Shown: positions 1-5,453 of the stretch, piece by piece
How the letters are laid out: every line of letters begins with the position of its first letter
Numbering within the stretch: position 1 is the first letter of the stretch
From: Rhodoferax sp.
Lineage (GTDB): Bacteria; Pseudomonadota; Gammaproteobacteria; Burkholderiales; Burkholderiaceae_C
Assembly: GCA_020048795.1 (NCBI GenBank)
Contig: JAIFMA010000049.1
Span: 1-7,356, forward strand
Direction of reading: 5' to 3'
DNA: 7,356 nucleotides
Position numbers and translations under genes: made by a program
Notes under the pieces: model-generated
What the model was told of the DNA's origin: nothing
Seen by the model: the letters and a program-made list of their open reading frames with translations, nothing else
The model's database searches: none

Positions 1-537
1 CACCTGGGTTTTGCCGGGAATATTGCCGCCAATCATCAGCACCACGCCAAACTCACCCACGGTATGGGCAAAACCCAACACCGCCGCCGTGATGAAACCA
101 GGGCGCGCCAGCGGCAGCACCACGCTAAAAAACGTGTCCCAGGGCGAGGCCCGCAGCGTGGCGGCGGCCTCCAGGGGTTTGTCGCCGATGGCGGAAAAAG
201 CTTGCTGCAGCGGTTGCACCACAAACGGCATCGAATAAATCACCGAGGCCAGCACCAGCCCGGCAAAGGTAAATGGCAGCAGCCCCAGCCCCAGCGCCTG
301 CGTCAACTGGCCCAGCGGACCTTGTGGCCCCATCAGCACCAGCAGGTAAAAGCCCAGCACCGCCGGCGGCAGCACCAGCGGCAGGGTAACGATGGCACCG
401 ACCACGTTTTTCAAGCGCGAGCGGCTGCGCGTCAGCCACCAGGCCATCGGCGTGCCGATGAGCAGCAGCAGCAGCGTGGTGATACCGGCCAGTTTGGCGG
501 TCAGCAGAACGGCGGTCAGGTCGGGCGAGAGTTGCAT
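1..537 (-). CDS. modB: Molybdate ABC transporter permease ModB (partial, 3' end outside window)
   Basis: Inner-membrane permease of the molybdate importer. It works with periplasmic ModA and a ModC ATPase, which is not in the window but expected just beyond the left edge. The frame runs open from ATG 537 to base 1, giving 179 codons. About 50 C-terminal residues would be missing against the roughly 229-residue E. coli protein. Several hydrophobic segments are visible (about residues 9-28, 46-68, 88-106, 136-156). The permease cytoplasmic EAA loop starts at E123 (EAAATLRASPWDTF) and continues into VVLPLARPGF. It is followed by the family block TVGEFGVVLMIGG (159-171). The start lies 7 nt after the nifQ stop with only a weak GGCGGA-like site, so translation is probably coupled to nifQ. 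ModA is encoded upstream on the same strand. A tungstate permease of the same family is the main alternative, but nifQ next door favours molybdate. Confidence 0.93.
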   Translation of the reverse strand, partial: MQLSPDLTAVLLTAKLAGITTLLLLLIGTPMAWWLTRSRSRLKNVVGAIVTLPLVLPPAVLGFYLLVLMGPQGPLGQLTQALGLGLLPFTFAGLVLASVIYSMPFVVQPLQQAFSAIGDKPLEAAATLRASPWDTFFSVVLPLARPGFITAAVLGFAHTVGEFGVVLMIGGNIPGKTQV

Positions 538-544
538 AACGGCG

Positions 545-1018
545 CTAATTTTCCGCCGAATAACATTGGTTGTAATCAGCGCATGTGGCGCAACTGGGTG
601 CCGGGCAGACGTAAATGCCCTCTTTGCTGCAGTAATGACGGTAGATGAATTTCTTCCACTTCATGTCACCCGTGTTCAGCGCCGCCAGTGACGGGAAAGC
701 GGTGGTCAGCAGCAATGACAGTTCGCCCCGGTTGGCCAGGCCCAAGTCTTGCCACAGGTGGTGCCGGCCCGCACAACCCCAGGCCACGATGTGCGCCAGC
801 CAGACTTCAGATTCGCGCTGCCCTGCGCGGTAGTGCAGCAGCAGGTCAATCAGGTCGCTCAGTTCCACAATGTCCTCGGCGCCACCGTGTGGCAGCGCCA
901 GCCTGGCGCCGGGAAAGTAGTCGCTCCAAAGCGCCTGAAAAGCCGGTTCAGCCAGGCCCAGTGTGGCGGGCAACACCCCCCGGTTGAGCAACCGGCCTGC
1001 CAGCAAACTGGCCAACAC
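545..1018 (-). CDS. nifQ: Nitrogenase molybdenum-donor protein NifQ
   Basis: NifQ is an iron-sulfur protein that supplies molybdenum for FeMo-co assembly on NifEN/NifH. The 157 codons carry the family signatures: HHLWQDLGL (86-94), MKWKKFIYRHYC (119-130), and the C-terminal cluster C138-x4-C143-x2-C146-x5-C152. Klebsiella NifQ is about the same length as far as I recall, and many other NifQ proteins are longer at the N-terminus. The start is uncertain. GTG 1018 is the only standard start codon between an in-frame TGA (1061-1063, shared with the preceding gene) and the conserved LASLLAG region. It has no clear ribosome binding site. An ATG at 1059, one base after that TGA, reads a different frame and would need a frameshift to join NifQ. 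Product identity is firm and the exact N-terminus is not. The gene sits between a NifX-like gene and modB, so it is co-transcribed with molybdate uptake. Confidence 0.92.
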   Translation of the reverse strand: MLASLLAGRLLNRGVLPATLGLAEPAFQALWSDYFPGARLALPHGGAEDIVELSDLIDLLLHYRAGQRESEVWLAHIVAWGCAGRHHLWQDLGLANRGELSLLLTTAFPSLAALNTGDMKWKKFIYRHYCSKEGIYVCPAPSCATCADYNQCYSAEN

Positions 1019-1060
1019 CGGGCGCAGCGGATGGCATGTCGGTGGTGGGCTAAGGTCATG

Positions 1061-1447
1061 TCAGTGGCGCGAGAACAGGTCGCGCAGTTTGCACAGGGTG
1101 GTGGTGATGTCAAAGCGGGTGTCTGCCAAAGCCTCACCCGCCAGGATTTTTTTCAGAGCTGTCGGGGGGTCGGTTTCACCCGTTAACAGCACCGTGGCAC
1201 CCCATTTTTCCATGTGCCGCAGATAACCATCGCCCGCGCTGGCCGTCACCACAAGCTCAATGCCGTGCAACGGATGCGGCCCGTCGTCCTTGAAGTGGTG
1301 CGGCAATTGCGCTTTGGCAAGTTCTATGCGCTGGGGCTGCGGCACGTCTTGCCCCGGCTGGCAGTGGTACACCAGCCAATGCCGGGTTTGCCCGGCATGG
1401 CCGCTAACTTGCTGCCAATCGTCTTTGACCGAGATGGCGATTTTCAT
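1061..1447 (-). CDS. NifX/NafY-family FeMo-cofactor biosynthesis (cofactor-binding) protein
   Basis: Small cytoplasmic protein (128 aa) of the dinitrogenase iron-molybdenum cofactor family (NifX, NafY and the NifB C-terminal domain). Family members bind FeMo-co or its precursor NifB-co and shuttle it between NifB, NifEN and apo-dinitrogenase. Visible marks are the MKIAISVKDD opening strand, SGHAG (15-19), a histidine-rich stretch with H50, H51, H58 and H61 (HPLHG), ASAGDGYLRHM (69-79) with the glycine loop, LLTGETDPP (87-95), and C119 near a C-terminal DLFSRH. I chose ATG 1447 because AGGA precedes it at good spacing and the homologous fold begins there. An upstream in-frame start at 1483 would add 12 unlikely residues. 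It lies 67 nt after modA and its stop abuts nifQ. Whether it is NifX itself, NafY or a NifQ-specific partner cannot be settled from the sequence, so I give no symbol. Confidence 0.85.
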   Translation of the reverse strand: MKIAISVKDDWQQVSGHAGQTRHWLVYHCQPGQDVPQPQRIELAKAQLPHHFKDDGPHPLHGIELVVTASAGDGYLRHMEKWGATVLLTGETDPPTALKKILAGEALADTRFDITTTLCKLRDLFSRH

Positions 1448-1514
1448 GGTGGGATGTCCTGGTGAATGGGTTGGCATCCGCACATGCCATTTCCGTGCCT
1501 GAGCTGCGCCGAGT

Positions 1515-2270
1515 TCAGGGCAGTTCGTAGCCGAAAGACTTGATGATGGCTTTGGCCTTGTCGGCCTGGAGGAATTTCAGCAAAGCCTCTGCTGCGGGTT
1601 TGCCTTTGCCATTTTCCAGCACCACCACGTCCTGGCGGATTGGCGTGTAGAGATTGGCGGGAACCTGCCAGGCTGAGCCTTCCATCTTGCCGTCTTTGCG
1701 CACCTGCGACAGTGCCACAAAACCCAGTTGCGAATTGCCACTGCTGACGAACTGGTAGGCCTGGGAAATGTTCTCAGCGGTGACGATCTTGGGTTGCAGG
1801 CTGGCATACACGCCCAGGGCTTTCATGGCTTCAACGGCGGCGGTCCCATAGGCGGCGAGCTTGGGGTCAGCCAGTGCAATGTGGTCAAAGCCGCCCTTTT
1901 TCAGCACCTCGCCCGTGCCGTCCACCACGCCGGGTTTGGCCGACCACAAAACCAGCTTGCCAATGGCATAGGTGAACTGGCTGCCTGTAACGGCGGCATT
2001 TTCTTTGATCAGTCTGGTAGGCGTTTCGTCGTCAGCGGCCAGCAGCACCTGAAACGGGGCGCCATTTTTAATCTGCGCGTAAAACTTGCCGGTTGAGCCA
2101 AAAGACGCGACCACCTTGTGGCCGGTGTCTTTTTCAAATTCGGCGGTGATCTGTCTCATCGGTGCGGTGAAATTGGCGGCCACGGCCACCGACAGCTCGT
2201 CAGCATGAACACCCCATGCGGTACCAGCAAGCATCGCCAGCCCAAGTCCAATCCGGCGTGAGGGGTGCAT
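1515..2270 (-). CDS. modA: Molybdate-binding periplasmic protein ModA
   Basis: Substrate-binding protein of the molybdate ABC importer (251 aa). It is exported to the periplasm, captures molybdate (or tungstate) and delivers it to ModB/ModC. The N-terminus is a classic signal peptide: MHPSRR, then a hydrophobic core at residues 7-20, with likely cleavage after VHA (23). The mature protein opens DELSVAVAANFTAPM. Oxyanion-site segments include ASFGSTGKFYAQI (55-67), LLAADDETPTRL (76-87), ADPKLAAYGTAA (134-145) and SGNSQLGFVALSQV (177-190). ATG 2270 is set by AAGGAG five bases upstream, and an in-frame extension to GTG 2333 would bury the signal peptide. A 122-nt gap separates it from fmdB, so a private promoter is possible, but I saw no convincing sigma-54, NifA or ModE site there. 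NifX-like and nifQ genes follow, before modB. Confidence 0.95.
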   Translation of the reverse strand: MHPSRRIGLGLAMLAGTAWGVHADELSVAVAANFTAPMRQITAEFEKDTGHKVVASFGSTGKFYAQIKNGAPFQVLLAADDETPTRLIKENAAVTGSQFTYAIGKLVLWSAKPGVVDGTGEVLKKGGFDHIALADPKLAAYGTAAVEAMKALGVYASLQPKIVTAENISQAYQFVSSGNSQLGFVALSQVRKDGKMEGSAWQVPANLYTPIRQDVVVLENGKGKPAAEALLKFLQADKAKAIIKSFGYELP

Positions 2271-2275
2271 AAAAA

Positions 2276-2281
2276 CTCCTT
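2276..2281 (-). promoter_or_regulatory. Ribosome binding site of modA
   Basis: AAGGAG on the minus strand, five T residues before ATG 2270. It is the strongest Shine-Dalgarno sequence in the minus-strand block and fixes the modA start at the signal peptide rather than at the upstream GTG. Confidence 0.85.
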
Positions 2282-2349
2282 GAAGTGAAAAGCGGAAATG
2301 GATTCGATGCGCCTTCGCCATCGCAGCACCCACAACATGCTATAAACAA

Positions 2350-2380
2350 GATAGCTGCAAGCGCTTATTTGATAGCGGCC
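2350..2380. repeat. Short intergenic repeat-like element with palindromic AAGCGCTT core
   Basis: The spacer between fmdB and modA holds ATAGCTGCAAGCGCTTAT followed by TTGATAGCGGCC. AAGCGCTT (2359-2366) is a perfect palindrome. From memory, similar short elements (ATAGCTGC.AGCGCTTAT followed by a second GCGC half) are scattered between genes in Comamonadaceae genomes, and this looks like a degenerate copy. Just beside it, GCTAT (2339-2343) and ATAGC (2351-2355) form a small inverted repeat around 7 nt. A role is not evident. It could affect transcript processing between fmdB and modA. Confidence 0.4.
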
Positions 2381-2392
2381 AGATGCAATTCA

Positions 2393-2644
2393 TCATATAT
2401 TTTTCTTGCCCTGCAGTAGTTTCGCCTTGTCCGACGGGCTGTAGTGGTCAAAGTGGCCTTGCGCCGCCGCCACACGACGGTGTGCCATGCGGATGGCCTC
2501 GATCTTGCCCGCCGGGGCGATGCTGGAGATGCATTTTTCCAGCACTGTGCTGCCGCAGTGTGGGCATGCCGGGCTGCTGCTGGCGCGCACCAGCGTTTCA
2601 AACGCATGACCGCAGGATTTGCAGTTGAAGTCAAAGATTGGCAT
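2393..2644 (-). CDS. FmdB-family zinc-ribbon protein
   Basis: 83-residue protein beginning MPIFDFNCKSCGHAFETL, the hallmark opening of the FmdB/CxxC-CxxC-SSSS putative regulatory family. Cysteines C8, C11, C27 and C30 form two CxxC knuckles that probably bind one zinc. The rest (31-83) is polar and basic (RMAHRRVAAAQGHFDHYSP, then KAKLLQGKKNI), with no membrane segment. ATG 2644 has GGAG upstream and matches the family start; an in-frame start at 2665 would add seven residues. It begins 17 nt after draG and belongs to the same transcript. The biochemical role of FmdB proteins is poorly known. The name comes from a gene near amide-utilisation genes in a methylotroph, where a regulatory role was proposed. 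Rhodospirillum rubrum also has a small gene, draB, after draG, but I cannot tell whether this is its homologue. Confidence 0.85.
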   Translation of the reverse strand: MPIFDFNCKSCGHAFETLVRASSSPACPHCGSTVLEKCISSIAPAGKIEAIRMAHRRVAAAQGHFDHYSPSDKAKLLQGKKNI

Positions 2645-2661
2645 GGATGTCTCCGGAAGAT

Positions 2662-3573
2662 TCAATGGGGGCCAGCCAGTGCCAGCAGCCCGCGGGTTTG
2701 TTCAGTGATGGCCTGCACCGTGGGCGCTTGCAGCCGATGCAGCCAGCGCTGCGGCAGATTTGCCGCGCCGCAGCGGGCACCAGCCAGCATGCCCACCAGC
2801 GCACCGGTGGTGTCGGCATCGTCACCCTGGTTCACGGTGGCGATTAGCGCGGCCTCGAAATCCTGGTGCAGCGTCAGGTAGTGCAGCACGGTTTGCACCG
2901 TGTCAACCACATAGGCGGTGGCGTAACCACGGTAAGGGCTAAAGCGAAAGTCAGGCACCTCCACCACCCATTGGTCCACCCACTGCTGACAGTCGATTTG
3001 TGGCGCACCCCTCAGCAGCAGGCCCAGCAACCGTCCCAGCCCCAGGGTGGCGGCATCTGACAGCGGGTGGTGGTGCGTCAGGCGCGCCTGGGCGATGGAG
3101 ACGCGTTCAAAGGCTGCATCGTCACCCAACGTGGCCAGCACGGTGGGCAGGTTGCGCATCAGCGCGCCATTGCCGCCGTCGCCGGGGTTTAACGGGCCCC
3201 GTAGCGTGCCCTCGTGCATGTAACGCATGATGCCGCGCCGGCAGGTGTTGCCGCAGTCCACCGGTTTGCTTTTGAACCACTTCACATAGGCATCACCGAT
3301 GGTGCGCACCAGGGCTTCGTCACCCTGGACATGGCGGGCCATGGCCTGGGTGCCACCTGCCAGAAGTGCATTGCCCAGCGCCAGGCACATGGTGGTGTCA
3401 TCGGTGACCTGGCCTGGCATCAGCTTGAGCCAGCCGCCACCCACGATGTCGCGGTGAACACCGTATTGGTAGGCAATCTCGCGCGGCAGCATGAATTCGA
3501 CCGTGGCACCCAGCGCATCACCGATGGCAAAACCCAGGTAAGCACCCAGCGCGCGGTCGTGCAAATCATTCAT
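2662..3573 (-). CDS. draG: ADP-ribosyl-[dinitrogen reductase] hydrolase DraG
   Basis: DraG removes ADP-ribose from the modified arginine of nitrogenase iron protein (NifH) and so restores activity when ammonium is exhausted or energy returns. The 303 residues fit the ADP-ribosylglycohydrolase family, in which two divalent metals (Mn in DraG) sit between an N-terminal TDD and a C-terminal GDDADTTGA motif. Both are present: T57-D58-D59, and G250-D-D252-A-D254-T255. Other family blocks are the opening RALGAYLGFAIGDALGATVEF (7-27), PVDCGNTCRRGI (104-115) and PGDGGNGALMR (130-140). The ATG at 3573 overlaps the draT stop by 8 nt (ATGAATGA), which indicates translational coupling. All expected catalytic residues are intact. 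In other bacteria DraG is held inactive by PII (GlnK) and AmtB under ammonium. The draT-draG pairing makes a generic ADP-ribosylhydrolase unlikely. Confidence 0.96.
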   Translation of the reverse strand: MNDLHDRALGAYLGFAIGDALGATVEFMLPREIAYQYGVHRDIVGGGWLKLMPGQVTDDTTMCLALGNALLAGGTQAMARHVQGDEALVRTIGDAYVKWFKSKPVDCGNTCRRGIMRYMHEGTLRGPLNPGDGGNGALMRNLPTVLATLGDDAAFERVSIAQARLTHHHPLSDAATLGLGRLLGLLLRGAPQIDCQQWVDQWVVEVPDFRFSPYRGYATAYVVDTVQTVLHYLTLHQDFEAALIATVNQGDDADTTGALVGMLAGARCGAANLPQRWLHRLQAPTVQAITEQTRGLLALAGPH

Positions 3574-4414
3574 AACGCGCCATCACCTCGTAGTTGCCAC
3601 CCAGCGCCAGCACCTCTTGTTCACCCTGCAAAACCTGACCCGGCAGCAGATCGGGGAACACCAGCACCTTGCAAGTGGGCACCTGAACCTCAAACACCCA
3701 GTCGCCAAAACACGAGGCATCATCGGCAGACAGGCTGAACGACACCAGGTTGTTCAGGCGCACAGTACAGCGGCGGTTTTGCAGGCGGCCGCTCACGAGC
3801 TGTTCCTCGCAGCGATTACTGCCACGCCACAGGCGCAGGTGCTGCACCGGCACCGCACGGTTTTGCGTGCCGATGCGGCGCAGCGACCACTGGCAAAACT
3901 CGTACAACAAGTCGAGTTGCTGAAAGATGTTGTTGTTGTTGAGTCGGCTGGATGCCTTTTCTTGCAGATAGGTGATCCAGGCGGGTGATGGAAAGCGTGC
4001 CAACGGTGCCTTGTGAAAGCTCGGCATCAGGCCAAAACGGCTTTCCACCCAGCCTTTGAGCACGGCACCGGCAGCCCCGTTGGAGTCCATACCCCAGCCC
4101 TGCAGCAATTTACGCCAACTGCTGCGCCAGCGCCGTTGCTCGGATTTGCCCATGCTTTCAAGCTCATGGGGCTCGGGCTTGCGCAGGCCGAAGGCAATGC
4201 TCAGGTAATGCACATACATGTCTTGCGCCTCGGCGAGGTCATGGCTGCCTTCGAGCAATGAAAAAAGCCCGGGATGCGCTTCACAGGTGCCGGCAATCGA
4301 CAGCGCCACCGGGTGCGCGTTAAACGCTGTGCTGCCCAGCAGTGGTGCAGGCACCCCCACCAGGTTGGTACCGTACCAGCGGCTGGGCTGGTCAAGCGCA
4401 TCTTCGGCGACCAC
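3566..4414 (-). CDS. draT: NAD+-dinitrogen-reductase ADP-D-ribosyltransferase DraT
   Basis: DraT transfers ADP-ribose from NAD+ to an arginine of nitrogenase iron protein, blocking electron transfer on ammonium or darkness/energy shifts. The 282-residue length is usual. Family blocks include RWYGTNLVGVP (12-22), FNAHP (31-35), GWGMDSNGAAGAVLKGWVES (106-125), FGLMPSFHKAPLARF (127-141), SPAWITYLQEKASSR (143-157) and LDLLYEFCQW (167-176). The ADP-ribosyltransferase triad is visible as R197 in LWRG, S225 in NNLVSFS, and E265/E267 in GEQEV (E-x-E). Translation starts at GTG 4414 directly after the TGA of the upstream 202-residue gene, with no spacer, so it probably relies on reinitiation. A run of four asparagines (159-162) comes from a GTT-type trinucleotide repeat. 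It sits in a region where other DraT proteins, as I recall them, also carry asparagines, so I see no damage. Confidence 0.96.
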   Translation of the reverse strand: MVAEDALDQPSRWYGTNLVGVPAPLLGSTAFNAHPVALSIAGTCEAHPGLFSLLEGSHDLAEAQDMYVHYLSIAFGLRKPEPHELESMGKSEQRRWRSSWRKLLQGWGMDSNGAAGAVLKGWVESRFGLMPSFHKAPLARFPSPAWITYLQEKASSRLNNNNIFQQLDLLYEFCQWSLRRIGTQNRAVPVQHLRLWRGSNRCEEQLVSGRLQNRRCTVRLNNLVSFSLSADDASCFGDWVFEVQVPTCKVLVFPDLLPGQVLQGEQEVLALGGNYEVMARYE

Positions 4415-5023
4415 TCAAACCGGACGGTTTTCGTTGGGGTTGCGCACCGGACCCATCAGCTTCAAGCCTTCTTCATAGGTGATGGTGTCAAAGGTGATGT
4501 TGAATTTAAGTGCCGCATCCGCCACGGCATCGAGCTTGCCAGCGGTGTCTTTTTTCTTCAGGTCGTTTTTTTCCAGGTAGAGCAGGTCCAGCATTTCGTT
4601 GTAAACGGTGGACTCATCGATCGGCAGCACATAAAACATCGCGCCCTTGTAGGGTACCTGGTATTTTTTGGACAGATCAATGTTGTTGCAGAACAAAAAG
4701 TATTTGCCACCGGCACTCAAAGTGTCGCCCAGCACGTCGGCCACGTCTTTGAGGTACTCAAAGCTCAGCAGATAACCGGCAAAGAAAGGAAGATGCTTCT
4801 CGCCCACATTGGCAACGGCCATGGCCTGCGCGCTGGATAACTCGGGGGGACGCGCTTCGTCGGCCAGTTTGGGGGCAAAACGCAGCGCCAGCTCGCCGCG
4901 AAAACCGACCCGTCCGGGCTTGCTGGTCAGCGCCTTGTGCAGCGGGTTCAGCAGTCGGCCCTCAGCCTCAAGGCGCGCCAGGGCGGTGTCGTCGATCTCT
5001 CTAAGGGCGAGGATTGCTGTCAT
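4415..5023 (-). CDS. Unrecognised 202-residue protein, first gene of the draTG operon
   Basis: I do not recognise this protein. The frame has protein-like composition and codon use. ATG 5023 has AAGGAA upstream, and the in-frame extension to 5284 runs through the promoter and is rejected. No signal peptide, membrane helix, cysteine pair or nucleotide-binding motif stands out. The N-terminal third is alanine/leucine-rich (IDDTALARLEAEGRLL). The centre holds aromatic-rich stretches, HLPFFAGYLLSFEYLKDV (77-94) and GGKYFLFCNNIDL (105-117), then YQVPYKGAMFYVLP (121-134). The segment 146-164 is charged and helical (YLEKNDLKKKDTAG). The C-terminus is FDTITYEEGLKLMGPVRN (178-195). Its TGA is immediately followed by the draT GTG, and it is the first gene behind a NifA/sigma-54-type promoter. 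That context suggests a job connected to nitrogenase, perhaps with DraT, but this is inference. Confidence 0.8.
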   Translation of the reverse strand: MTAILALREIDDTALARLEAEGRLLNPLHKALTSKPGRVGFRGELALRFAPKLADEARPPELSSAQAMAVANVGEKHLPFFAGYLLSFEYLKDVADVLGDTLSAGGKYFLFCNNIDLSKKYQVPYKGAMFYVLPIDESTVYNEMLDLLYLEKNDLKKKDTAGKLDAVADAALKFNITFDTITYEEGLKLMGPVRNPNENRPV

Positions 5024-5085
5024 GGAAATTCCTTTTGGGGTAGTTGAGATAGCGGTGTGCTGTTTGTGGTGATCCGCTACCACTC

Positions 5086-5101
5086 TGCAATGAACGTACC
5101 A
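5086..5101 (-). promoter_or_regulatory. Sigma-54 (RpoN) -24/-12 promoter for the draTG-mod-nifQ operon
   Basis: On the minus strand the sequence is TGGTACGTTCATTGCA. It matches the sigma-54 consensus TGGCACG-N4-TTGCA at every fixed base but one (T for C in the -24 block). GG and GC are separated by exactly 10 bases. The predicted transcript start is near 5075, giving a leader of about 50 nt before ATG 5023. Paired with the NifA-type site at 5194-5209, this is a convincing nitrogen-fixation promoter. Expression would need RpoN and NifA. Confidence 0.85.
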
Positions 5102-5120
5102 GGCCCTAAGGTGGCCTGGT
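5098..5120. repeat. Perfect 8-bp inverted repeat touching the -24 promoter element
   Basis: ACCAGGCC (5098-5105) and GGCCTGGT (5113-5120) flank a 7-nt loop. The stem is GC-rich but has no following T-run on either strand, so it is not a standard intrinsic terminator. It begins 6 nt after the stop of the upstream minus-strand frame (5127). It also shares four bases with the -24 element. It could end upstream transcription or serve as a regulator-binding palindrome over the promoter. Confidence 0.55.
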
Positions 5121-5126
5121 GGACTA

Positions 5127-5453
5127 TTAACACGACATAAAGCGCCCTGGCCAGCGCTGCCGCACCGGGTATTTGCGACATGTTGTGTGGGTTTGTCGGG
5201 AAGCGTACAAAGCGAAGCCGGAGCCCACCATCTGGCCAATATCGGTGACCGGGCCACAACACCGCCAGCCGATACCGCGGACATTCAGCCAGTCAATCAG
5301 CTGTTGAAGGATGGGCAGCATTTTCCAATCGCAATCAACTTGATCCAAGTTTTCATCGTCATGCTGGATATCGGACTCTGGTGAATGAAATTTGACGACC
5401 AAAACATGGCGCTGTTTGCGACGCGCCATGGCATCAATGTGTTCCAGCAACAT
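5127..5453 (-). CDS. Unrecognised small protein, C-terminus doubtful
   Basis: A 108-codon frame from ATG 5453, or 117 from TTG 5480. I assign no family. The first 80 or so residues look like a folded soluble protein: LLEHIDAMARRKQRHVLVVK (2-21), an acidic stretch SPESDIQHDDENLDQVD (24-40), then ILQQLIDWLNVRGIGWRCCG (48-67). The last 25 residues (ASRQTHTTCRKYPVRQRW...) are basic and low in hydrophobic residues. They are encoded by DNA that carries the NifA-type site, so the true protein may end differently or the gene may be a decayed remnant. A weak AGG lies before ATG 5453. It points the same way as the operon but lies upstream of that operon's promoter, so it would be transcribed separately. 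No membrane segment or signal peptide is visible. Confidence 0.5.
   Translation of the reverse strand: MLLEHIDAMARRKQRHVLVVKFHSPESDIQHDDENLDQVDCDWKMLPILQQLIDWLNVRGIGWRCCGPVTDIGQMVGSGFALYASRQTHTTCRKYPVRQRWPGRFMSC
5194..5209 (-). promoter_or_regulatory. NifA upstream activator sequence (TGT-N10-ACA)
   Basis: TGTCGGGAAGCGTACA is an exact match to the NifA binding consensus TGT-N10-ACA, which is symmetric and so reads on both strands. Its centre is about 126 bp upstream of the start expected from the sigma-54 element at 5086-5101, within the usual 80-150 bp. I did not find a clean IHF consensus between the two. A 6-base match can occur by chance, but the placement relative to a good -24/-12 promoter makes it credible. 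Confidence 0.75.

Noticed and set aside
64..648. 194-codon plus-strand frame over modB/nifQ, very rich in Gln, His and Arg
   Set aside because: Composition is that of an antisense shadow of a GC-rich gene. The minus strand carries clear ModB and NifQ signatures over the same DNA.
2271..2333. Upstream in-frame extension of ModA to GTG 2333
   Set aside because: It would place about 21 residues before a clear signal peptide. The AAGGAG site points to ATG 2270.
2300..2340. GG-N10-GC pair on the minus strand upstream of modA as a second sigma-54 promoter
   Set aside because: Apart from the spaced dinucleotides it does not match TGGCAC or TTGC, and no TGT-N10-ACA lies upstream.
3214..3738. 174-codon plus-strand frame opposite draG/draT
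   Set aside because: No motif or plausible ribosome binding site, and it is fully covered by conserved DraG and DraT sequence on the other strand.
3928..3942. Trinucleotide GTT run encoding four asparagines in DraT
   Set aside because: The frame is intact, and other DraT proteins as I recall also carry asparagines here, so a functional effect or phase-variation role is not supported.
5024..5284. N-terminal extension of the 202-residue protein to 5284
   Set aside because: It would run through the sigma-54 promoter, the inverted repeat and the NifA site. ATG 5023 has its own ribosome binding site.
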